Shown in pieces: positions 38,701 to 45,782 of a DNA stretch of 64,000 nt. The DNA is from Prolixibacteraceae bacterium (GTDB taxonomy: Bacteria; Bacteroidota; Bacteroidia; Bacteroidales; Prolixibacteraceae): the NCBI GenBank assembly GCA_009773765.1, contig WTWZ01000013.1:43431-107430 (forward strand). The letters run 5' to 3'. Position 1 is the stretch's first letter. Every line of letters starts with the position of its first letter. Position numbers and translations under genes: made by a program. The notes beneath the pieces are model-generated. The model did no database searches and had not been told where the DNA came from. It saw only the letters and a list, made by a program, of their open reading frames with translations.

Positions 38701-39681
38701 AATAAGTTGTTCGTACTGAACACCTTTAAGTACTTCCCCGCTGTATTCGGCCAGAATCAGATAGGGAATATTTTTATCGCCGGTTTTGTAATCTTCGAAT
38801 GATAAGTTGTCATTTTTCAGACTAAAATAAACCGGGGCCAAATCTTTTGCCAGGATTACTGTAACCGGCAGCCCGGTGTACGGATTGAAAGATTTGACTT
38901 TTACATATTTAATTGCAGGCCCAACGCAAAGCGCTGTATTCGAAGGTAATGTCCACGGAGTGGTTGTCCAGGCCAGAAAATACAAATCAGTATCAACATC
39001 TTTATAAAGAAACTCCGATTTTTCGTTTCTGATAACTTTGAACTGCGCAACTGCCGTTGTATCTTTTACGTCGCGGTAGCAACCCGGCTGGTTTAGTTCG
39101 TGCGAACTTAATCCTGTTCCTGCAGCAGGAGAATAGGGTTGAATTGTATAACCCTTGTACAGCAAACCTTTGGAATAAATTTGTTTCAGCAGCCACCACA
39201 CGGTTTCAATGTAACGGTTGTCGTAAGTTACATACGGGTCGTCCATGTTTACCCAATAACCCATAATGCGGGTAAGTTCTTCCCACTCTCGGGTGTATTT
39301 CATCACCTCGGTACGACAGGCGTTATTGTAATCTTCAACCGAAATCTTTTTGCCGATATCGTCTTTGGTAATATTCATCATTTTCTCCACTGCCAGTTCA
39401 ACGGGCAAACCGTGCGTGTCCCAGCCGGCCTTGCGGTGCACGCGAAAACCTTTCATGGTTTTGTATCGGCAAAAAATATCTTTAATGGCACGGGCCATCA
39501 CGTGGTGGATTCCGGGTATTCCGTTGGCTGAAGGCGGGCCTTCGTAAAACACAAAAGTGGGGTGACCTTCGCGGGTAGAGATACTTTTGTGAAAAGTATC
39601 ATCTTCCTGCCATCTTTTCAATACTTCCTTATTGATTTGCGACAAGTCTAATTGCTTGTATTCCTGAAACTTATTATACAT
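35773..39681 (-). CDS. ileS: Isoleucyl-tRNA synthetase with an in-frame DUF559 nuclease insertion
   Basis: A 1302-residue class I synthetase, about 150 residues longer than expected. Normal parts: [20 protein letters not shown] (HIGH region), an editing CP1 domain, [20 protein letters not shown], then after the insert [34 protein letters not shown] (KMSKS) and a C-terminal anticodon-binding domain. Residues about 632-782 are foreign: repeat-encoded [11 protein letters not shown], a complete DUF559 domain ([43 protein letters not shown]) and repeat-encoded [11 protein letters not shown]. The frame stays open throughout. No second ileS is in the window, so this copy probably works with the insert in a surface loop near the catalytic domain. 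Confidence 0.93.
   Translation of the reverse strand: [1302 protein letters not shown]
37337..37787 (-). mobile_element. 451-bp palindrome-ended unit carrying a DUF559 nuclease domain, inside ileS
   Basis: Bounded by AAAGCCCC at 37337 and GGGGCTTT at 37787, which are inverted copies of each other, each next to a longer palindrome (37345-37376 with ttcccccaaggggaaggg; 37752-37772 with cctcccccatggggggagg). Between them the minus strand encodes DUF559, a Vsr-like PD-(D/E)XK fold: IADF and IIEVDGGYH hold the expected Asp, Glu and Asp. No ATG opens the nuclease, so it is translated only as part of IleRS or from an alternative start. The same repeat ends occur elsewhere in this window without a nuclease. 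Confidence 0.8.
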
Positions 39682-39746
39682 CGGATGTGATTCTGAACCG
39701 TTTTAAAAAAAGTATGCAAATATAGGAATTTTTTCAGGGGCGAATA
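39594..39746. repeat. Direct repeat, copy A: ileS 5' end and promoter
   Basis: This stretch (first 30 codons of ileS, its leader and promoter) matches 40677-40830 in the same orientation, about 85% by hand alignment. The two copies bracket the PIN toxin-like cassette. Confidence 0.8.
39717..39724 (-). promoter_or_regulatory. -7 box of ileS
   Basis: Minus-strand TATATTTG, a full TAnnTTTG match 36 bases before the ileS start. The same box is kept in the duplicated ileS 5' fragment at 40802-40809. Confidence 0.5.
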
Positions 39747-39852
39747 TTGTGCTTTTCCTTTTATTTCGTTGTCAGCAACTTCCGAAATATTGGGACGAGA
39801 TTAGCAACTTGGCAGCATACAAAAAAACGACATAATCAATCACTTTTTAAAT

Positions 39853-39860
39853 TATCTTTG
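39853..39860 (+). promoter_or_regulatory. -7 box of the PIN-domain gene
   Basis: TATCTTTG, a full TAnnTTTG match whose last base is only 4 bases before the PIN start codon. It implies a leaderless or near-leaderless transcript if used. Confidence 0.45.
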
Positions 39861-39864
39861 GACT

Positions 39865-40323
39865 ATGAAATTTTATGTTGACACATCAGTCTGGGGAGGG
39901 TTTGAGGACAGGGAGTTTGCCGACTGGACAATTCCCTTCTTTAACCAGGCCCGACAAGGCAGGTTCGCCATTGTATTGTCTGATGTAACAATTGGTGAAC
40001 TTGAAAAAGCTCCTGAGATTATCAGGGATTTACCTGCAACAATTCCGCCTGAATTCTTAGAATTAGTTAGCATTACAAGCGAACACATTGAACTTGCCGA
40101 CAAATATGTTCAGGAAGGTGCGTTGTCACCAAAGTTTCATTCAGATGCACAACACATTGCCATTTCAAGCATACTTAAAGTCGACAGTTTAGTAAGTTGG
40201 AATTTTAAGCACATGGTAAACTTCTTTCGCATCAGACAATACAACTCAATCAATTTAAAATTTGGTTATTCAATTATTGATATTAGAACACCAAAGGAGG
40301 TAACTTATGGAGAACAAGAATAA
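39865..40323 (+). CDS. PIN-domain protein, VapC-like
   Basis: A 152-residue putative ribonuclease. The N-terminal MKFYVDTSVWGG supplies the first PIN Asp, TIGELEKAP the Glu, and FHSDAQHIAISS plus VSWNFKHM the third acidic and following residues. PIN proteins of this kind cleave RNA as VapC toxins. Two small genes follow in the same direction; the first starts inside the end of this gene, as toxin-antitoxin partners often do, although here the toxin-like gene comes first. The cassette is bracketed by duplicated ileS 5' ends, so it was acquired. Confidence 0.8.
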   Translation: MKFYVDTSVWGGFEDREFADWTIPFFNQARQGRFAIVLSDVTIGELEKAPEIIRDLPATIPPEFLELVSITSEHIELADKYVQEGALSPKFHSDAQHIAISSILKVDSLVSWNFKHMVNFFRIRQYNSINLKFGYSIIDIRTPKEVTYGEQE

Positions 40324-40480
40324 AAATACAACAGCAGACTTTCATGCAGTTGACTTCATGCGACAAGTACGCAGCGAATTAACTGAACAATTTTTACATG
40401 ACAAGCAAAAGTATTTTGAATATTTGAAACAGGTAATGGAGAACTTTAAAATCCGGCAACAAAAGTACAATAGCTTGTAA
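40307..40480 (+). CDS. Small protein, probable partner of the PIN protein
   Basis: A 57-residue protein starting MENKNKNTTADFHAVDFMRQ. It is charged and helical (VRSELTEQFLHDKQKYFEYL), with no recognised domain. The start overlaps the PIN gene by 17 bases and is preceded by aaaggagg at a proper distance, an unusually perfect Shine-Dalgarno for a Bacteroidota gene, so it is almost certainly translated. Position and size suggest an antitoxin; the sequence does not prove it. Confidence 0.65.
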   Translation: MENKNKNTTADFHAVDFMRQVRSELTEQFLHDKQKYFEYLKQVMENFKIRQQKYNSL

Positions 40481-40495
40481 GCGAAGAATACGATT

Positions 40496-40657
40496 ATGAA
40501 CAGGGAAAACGCAAAAGATATAAGAACAAAAATTATTAAGGGGATTGAATTGGCTTATAGTCGTTTGCTGGCCTCAAAACAAAAAGATGGTTCCGACCTG
40601 GTGATTTCAAGAAATGGCAAAATTGTTAAAGTTAAAGCAAGTGAACTGTCTAAATAA
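40496..40657 (+). CDS. Small conserved-type protein downstream of the PIN cassette
   Basis: A 53-residue protein, MNRENAKDIRTKIIKGIELA to the C-terminal GKIVKVKASELSK. Proteins with this kind of GIELAY...RLL...GKIV.VKA pattern are frequent small genes in Bacteroidota, often next to toxin-antitoxin loci; the function is not known to me. It is the third gene of the cassette, 15 bases after the previous stop. Confidence 0.55.
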   Translation: MNRENAKDIRTKIIKGIELAYSRLLASKQKDGSDLVISRNGKIVKVKASELSK

Positions 40658-40676
40658 ACAGTAGGTTCCTTTTAAG

Positions 40677-40830
40677 TAAAGTCTCGTCTTCCTGCCACCG
40701 TCTCAACACTTCCTTGTTGATTTGCGAAAGGTCCAATTGCTTGTATTCCTGAAACTTATTACTCATAAAATGCAATTCTGAACAGTTTTTAAAAAAGTAT
40801 GCAAATATAGAAATTTTTTCAGGGCGGAAA
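40677..40830 (-). pseudogene. Displaced ileS 5' fragment (direct repeat, copy B)
   Basis: On the minus strand from 40766 this reads [20 protein letters not shown] followed by LRRWQEDET, nearly the same as the IleRS N-terminus, and then loses similarity. Upstream bases keep the ileS promoter box (40802-40809). It is a remnant of an ileS 5' end on the far side of the PIN cassette. Confidence 0.85.
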
Positions 40831-40876
40831 TTATTTACTTTTGAGTTTCAATCCAATATTACTTCTCTAATCATTT

Positions 40877-40963
40877 CGGGGTTAGTTCCCCGCTGCTTGC
40901 AGTGAATAGAAGAACTAATTCCTTTGTGATACCCCGTCTGCTTGCAATGGGGTAGTTCATTAA
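40877..40963. repeat. Two tandem hairpin repeats with a ctgcttgca core
   Basis: Two related units, ttccccgctgcttgcagtg and taccccgtctgcttgcaatg, lie 40 bases apart, each flanked by tagttc or similar. The second closes as TACCCC / GGGGTA (40930-40935 with 40949-40954). I read this as a dispersed intergenic repeat or the edge of a mobile element; two copies do not make a CRISPR. Confidence 0.55.
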
Positions 40964-41008
40964 TTAAATAAAAGTCGAAAACATTCCTCCAATATCTATT
41001 TATAAATA

Positions 41009-41263
41009 TTATTGATTATTTCCCTCGATAAAAACACCAGCTATCCCATTATTGTTGGCATTGCCAACATTTACAATATTTCCTTGGTTAGTTTTATTTA
41101 ACACTGCAAGGCTCTGTTTAATTTGGATTATTTCTAATGATAGCGTTTGTTTGATGTTGATAATTTCTTTTTTGTTTTTGTTTGTTTTTATCAAACCCCA
41201 AATCGAAATAAAAACAGCAGCAACGGCACAAATAGCCAAAATCCAGTCAGTTAAAGTATTCAT
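41009..41263 (-). CDS. Small membrane-anchored protein
   Basis: An 84-residue protein with one N-terminal membrane helix (WILAICAVAAVFISIWGLI), a coiled-coil-like stretch (EIINIKQTLSLEIIQIKQSL) and an Asn/Gly-rich tail (NVGNANNNGIAGVFIEGNNQ). It has no recognised family. It lies alone in the accessory region, downstream in direction from the zinc-ribbon gene. Confidence 0.5.
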   Translation of the reverse strand: MNTLTDWILAICAVAAVFISIWGLIKTNKNKKEIINIKQTLSLEIIQIKQSLAVLNKTNQGNIVNVGNANNNGIAGVFIEGNNQ

Positions 41264-41471
41264 CTTTGATTTTTTTAAGTTAATATTTTGTTCTTTATTG
41301 ATAATGATTCAGATAATATCATAGTTCAAAAATATATTTATCGCTTTAATTAAAACTATTTAAAATATTGTATCACAGACTGATTTAACTTTCTATATTG
41401 TTAGGAACCTGTTGTTTTTTAATAAGAATGGTGCAATTTACATTGAGAAAAAGCTATTTATGAAATTCTAA

Positions 41472-43808
41472 TTATTGATTATTATTCTCCTTATTTAATT
41501 TTTTAATTACCAATTTTTGTCTTCTGCATGATGGACACCCTGTTCCATTGGATCTTTTATAAATAGATGCTATCCACTCATGCCCTTTAATGCAACACCA
41601 CCAAACTTTTTTATGAGAACCTGGAACAACATCATTTGGAGTAAGATTTTCATTCTTTGAAGAATGCCATTCAGCAGCAAGGATAGGATTCACAAATGCT
41701 AAACAATTTTCTTCACAAACTTTTTTATTTGAACAATATGGACAATTATGACCTCTTACGCGGTCTCCAACACTTGCCTGCCACTCATGCCCTTTTGGAC
41801 ATATCCACCAGACTTTTAATTTTGTTCCTGTTGATACCATTAATGGTGTTAACGAAACATTCATAGTTGGATGCCATTCATTTGCTATTAAAGGATATCT
41901 TGCGCTAAAGGAACTATCTGTAGTAAATTTTTGACCAGAACAATACGGGCAACCATTACCACGATCTCTACTATTAATTGTTGCCTTCCAATTATGTCCA
42001 TTAATGCACTTCCACCATACTTTTAACTTTGAACCTGCAGAAACATCCATTGGAGTTAACTCTCCATTTTTATTAAAATCCCAATCCTTTGATAAAATTG
42101 TATTTTTAAATTCTAAACTCTTTTCAAAAAAAGGACTTGGTAGCTGATAGTAAAGACTTTGAAATTCTTTTTCTGCAATATAATCTTGTACATTTAAGTA
42201 TTCGTTCAATATGGTTAAAACCGAAGAATTTTTAATAGTATTTATTAGTAATCTAATTAGTGATTGTATTATGCTTAAACTAATCTCACCCTTTTTAATA
42301 AAAATATCCTTTTCACCGATTTTTCTTAATCCTTTCTCTCGAATTCGGATCAGTTCGATTCCATTTTGATTAAGTTTATTATTTTTCAATAATTCAAAGT
42401 CATATTTATCTTTATGATAGAAATAACTATCTACTTCTATTCCTAAACTGACAGAAGGCAAATAAATATCAATTTCATAACCTCCAACTTTTATTCTGTG
42501 TTCTACTTCAATGAATAGCTTTTTTAATTCAGAATAAATTCGTAATTCAATAATTGAAGTTGATGAATTACAAACAGGGCATCGTCTTCCTTTTGCTCTG
42601 TTTGAAATACTTGACCTCCATTCATGCCCTCTTTTGCATTGCCACCAAACAATTTTACTCGAATATGGAGTATAATCAGTAGGATTTTTACCATCATTTT
42701 TAACAGTATGCCATTCTTTACAAAGTTCAGGATTAGCAGTTTCAAGATTTCGTTCATATGAAGCTCTTTTACCTGAACAATACGGACATCCAGTACCTAC
42801 AACTCGGTGTGCAATAGCTGTTTTATATTCATGTCCATATAGACAATGCCACCATACTTTTTTATTCGAATTGGGAAAACAATCCACTGGTCTTAGTGTG
42901 CCATTTCTTGACTGATGCCATTCCTTTGCAATATTTGGAAATCTTGCATTTAGATTATTTTCATTAGTAATACGACTGTCCGTACAATAAGGACATCTTC
43001 TTATTCTAATCCTACTGCTTACAGATTGCTGCCACTCATGTCCATTATTACATAACCACCAAGCATTATATTTTGAACCAAAAGTAAAATTATATGGAGT
43101 CTTTTCCCCATTTTTCGTCGGATGCCACTCTTTCACAATTTCAGGCTCTTTTGTAGCAATACAATTTGATAATACAACTTTTGATCCGCTACATACTGGA
43201 CATCCTCTTCCATTCACCCTATTTTTAACTGTCGCCTCCCATTCATGGTCCTCTCCTTTGGGGCATTTCCACCACACTTTTTTATGAGATCCTGCTGACA
43301 TATCATATGGTGTTATTTCAGCATTTTTTGACGGATGCCATTCTTTTAATAGTTCAGGATTTACCCTTGCAAGACTTCGTTCAGGTATAAGTTTTTTCCC
43401 ACTACAATAAGGACATCCAGAGCCTTTAGAACGGTCAGAAATTTTAGATTCATACTCATGACCATATCTACATTTCCACCATATTTTTTTATTTGAATGA
43501 GTTAGAAAATTCTCTGATTTTAGGTTTCCATTTTTGAATGGATGCCATTCTTGTGAAATTTATGGGGAATTTTTACTTAGGTTGTTTTCAACGGATGATC
43601 GAATCCCTGAGCAATACGGACAATTTTTTGCTTTAACTCTATTATAAACAATCTGTTGCCATTCATGCCCATTTTTACATTTCCACCAAGCATTGTATTT
43701 TGATCCTTTACTTACTTCAAATGGGGTTTTACAACCGTTTTTAGTTGGATGCCATTCTTTTAATAAATCAGGATTATATTTTGAAAGTAGCAATTTTTTG
43801 CTGGGCAT
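41472..43808 (-). pseudogene. Nine-unit zinc-ribbon protein with central PD-(D/E)XK nuclease, one in-frame stop
   Basis: If the TAA at 43560-43562 is read through, this is one 778-residue protein. It holds nine units of about 66 residues with the pattern EWHP..NG...P...S..KVWW.C..GHEW......R..G.GCPxC, each a likely zinc ribbon (PF14311/DUF4379 style). Six units precede and three follow a nuclease domain at about residues 420-510 (GGYEIDIYLP, LGIEVDSYFYH, GIELIRIREKGL), a Vsr/DUF559-like fold. The stop falls between units 1 and 2 in KNSP*ISQEWHP, a one-base change from PKI or PEI. ATG 43301 could restart units 3-9 with the nuclease. The domain set suggests nucleic-acid binding and cutting; the biological role is unknown. 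Confidence 0.75.
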
Positions 43809-44016
43809 TACATTTAATTATTGATATTCATAATTTATTAAAAATTCATACGTGTAATATAATGTATTGTACATTAACCTTACTTTGAAATTAAAACACT
43901 TTATGAGAATAATTAATAATCTATAAATATTTCATAAAAAAGCGTAGCTTGATTCAAATTTATTAAATCAAAATCGCGGTTGCGTTGCACTATTTTGAAA
44001 ATAAATCATTTAATTA

Positions 44017-44160
44017 TTAACTTCTCATCTCATCCAGGTTTCCTTCCCAAATCACCTTTCCCTGCAAAGCAAGAAGTTTTTTTCGCTTTTGCTGTTCAAC
44101 CGTTTTCTTGGATGAAGATTCAATTGACTCTTTCCGACTTTTCAGATTATTAGATTTCAT
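44017..44160 (-). CDS. Orphan antitoxin-like small protein
   Basis: A 47-residue protein, MKSNNLKSRKESIESSSKKT to GKVIWEGNLDEMRS. The C-terminal GKVIWEGNLDEMR is the ending typical of VapB/DUF2191-type antitoxins that pair with PIN toxins. No toxin gene follows: the 200 bases downstream are empty AT-rich DNA before the zinc-ribbon gene. It is either the survivor of a decayed pair or a partner acting on a toxin elsewhere. Confidence 0.65.
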   Translation of the reverse strand: MKSNNLKSRKESIESSSKKTVEQQKRKKLLALQGKVIWEGNLDEMRS

Positions 44161-44282
44161 TATTCTATTCTCCTTGTCCTGCTAATTTTCAATATATTGT
44201 ATGTTCTGCAATTATTTTGTCATACAAAAATATCAGAAAACACATACAATCAATCTGATTCTCAGTACTAATTTCATTAAAA

Positions 44283-44332
44283 AAAAGGATGCCATCCGTG
44301 TTTGCATAAACTCATACGGATGGCATCCTTTT
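44283..44332 (-). terminator. Strong hairpin terminator of the mutarotase gene
   Basis: Seventeen-base perfect arms (AAAAGGATGCCATCCGT and its complement) around a loop that itself contains GTTT/AAAC. A T run follows on the minus strand. It lies 19 bases after the mutarotase stop. Confidence 0.85.
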
Positions 44333-44350
44333 AATACAAATGCAGTTAAA

Positions 44351-45472
44351 TTACTTCTCCACCCCAAACTTATAAACACAAACCGAATAATATTCTTCCC
44401 CCGGATTCAGAATGGTTGAAGGGAATTGCGGTTTGTTGGGACTGTCGGGGAAATGCTGGGTTTCAAGGCAGAATGCGCCGCGGTAGGCAAATGTTTTTCC
44501 TTTGCCGGTATCATTTCCGGTCATAAAATTGCCGCCGTAAAACTGTATCCCGGGTTCGTTGGTAAGAACTTCCATTGTGCGGCCCGAGGCAGGTTCAACC
44601 ACTTTGGCTGCATAATTCAGTCTGGTTTCGGCTTTGTTGATAACCCAGTTGTGGTCGTAACCTCCGCCAAACTTCAACTGCTGGTTGTCTTCGGCGATGC
44701 GTGCGCCAATGGCTGTTGGCGTTCTGAAATCAAAGGGAGTGCCTTCCACCGGGGCAATTTCACCGGTTGGAATCAACGTTGAGTCAACCGGGGTAAAACC
44801 ATCGGCGTTTATCATCATGATGTGGTCGTTAATATCGCAATTTCCGGCGCCTTTCAGGTTAAAAAACGAATGATGGGTAAAGTTTACGGGTGTTGGTTTA
44901 TCGGTGGTTGCCCAATATTCAATTTTCAGTTCGTTGTCGTTGGTAAGGGTGTAAACCACTTTTACGTTCAGATTTCCGGGGTAACCTTCTTCCCCGTCAA
45001 CCGACAAATATTTCAGTTCAAGTGTTTGGCCGTCCAGTTTTTTTGCATCCCAAACCACATTGTTAAACCCTTTAATCCCGCCGTGCAAATGGTTTTCGCC
45101 GTTGTTTTGGGCCAAAGTATAAACCGAATCGTTTAATGTAAACTGTCCTTTGGCAATCCGGTTTCCATAGCGGCCAATCAGCGTTCCGTAATAAATCTCG
45201 GTCGTATTCAGGTATTCGGCAGAAGTTTCATAACCTGTTACAATATCGGCAAAATCGCCGTTTTTATCGGGAGTCCATAAATTAATGACCTTTCCGCCGT
45301 AGTTGGTAATCTGGGCAACAATTCCGTTTGCATTTTTCAGCGTAAAAAGTTCAATCGTTTTTCCGTCGTGTTCGGTTTTAAACGAGGCTTCATCGACTAA
45401 AACCGGCTGCGAAGTTGGTTTTGTGCACGAAAACAACAACACCATTGCAATTAAAATCAGTGTATTCTTCAT
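44351..45472 (-). CDS. galM: Aldose 1-epimerase (mutarotase), lipoprotein
   Basis: A 373-residue enzyme interconverting alpha and beta anomers of sugars such as galactose, glucose or arabinose. The N-terminus MKNTLILIAMVLLFSC is a lipoprotein signal, so it works in the periplasm or at the outer membrane. GalM motifs are NGENHLHGGIKGFNNVVWDA (first His), NFTHHSFFNLKG (catalytic His) and the C-terminal GAFCLETQHFPDSPNKPQFP (catalytic Glu). It is a single gene ending in a strong terminator. Together with the GH127 enzyme and the sugar dehydrogenase it fits extracellular plant-type glycan use. Confidence 0.92.
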   Translation of the reverse strand: MKNTLILIAMVLLFSCTKPTSQPVLVDEASFKTEHDGKTIELFTLKNANGIVAQITNYGGKVINLWTPDKNGDFADIVTGYETSAEYLNTTEIYYGTLIGRYGNRIAKGQFTLNDSVYTLAQNNGENHLHGGIKGFNNVVWDAKKLDGQTLELKYLSVDGEEGYPGNLNVKVVYTLTNDNELKIEYWATTDKPTPVNFTHHSFFNLKGAGNCDINDHIMMINADGFTPVDSTLIPTGEIAPVEGTPFDFRTPTAIGARIAEDNQQLKFGGGYDHNWVINKAETRLNYAAKVVEPASGRTMEVLTNEPGIQFYGGNFMTGNDTGKGKTFAYRGAFCLETQHFPDSPNKPQFPSTILNPGEEYYSVCVYKFGVEK

Positions 45473-45782
45473 AAGATTTGTATAAAAAGTTAATTTTCCA
45501 TTTTGATTGGCGTAAAATTAAGAGTTAAAATTTACACTCAAAGCAACAACTGGTAATAAAACCTTGAAAATCTTTATTCGGCAGACAGATAATAAGGTTG
45601 AAATCATATTTAACACTTTTTAACCTTAGTAGCAGGCAACTAATTAAAACCCAACCTTATTACTTTATGCATTTTTAAAAATCGAAAAAGTCAATTAAAT
45701 TTCAATTTTGGTGTAAGCCGGGAACAAAATCAGCCATTTCAGGGTTATAAAATGTAGTCAAATTTCATTTAATACTGAAAAT
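45473..45782. other. Divergent promoter region
   Basis: About 310 bases of AT-rich DNA between the divergent mutarotase and sugar dehydrogenase genes. I see no gene, strong palindrome or riboswitch-like structure in it. Confidence 0.5.

Noticed and set aside
40877-40963. Tandem hairpins as a CRISPR or attachment site
   Set aside because: Only two diverged units and no integrase or cas gene nearby.
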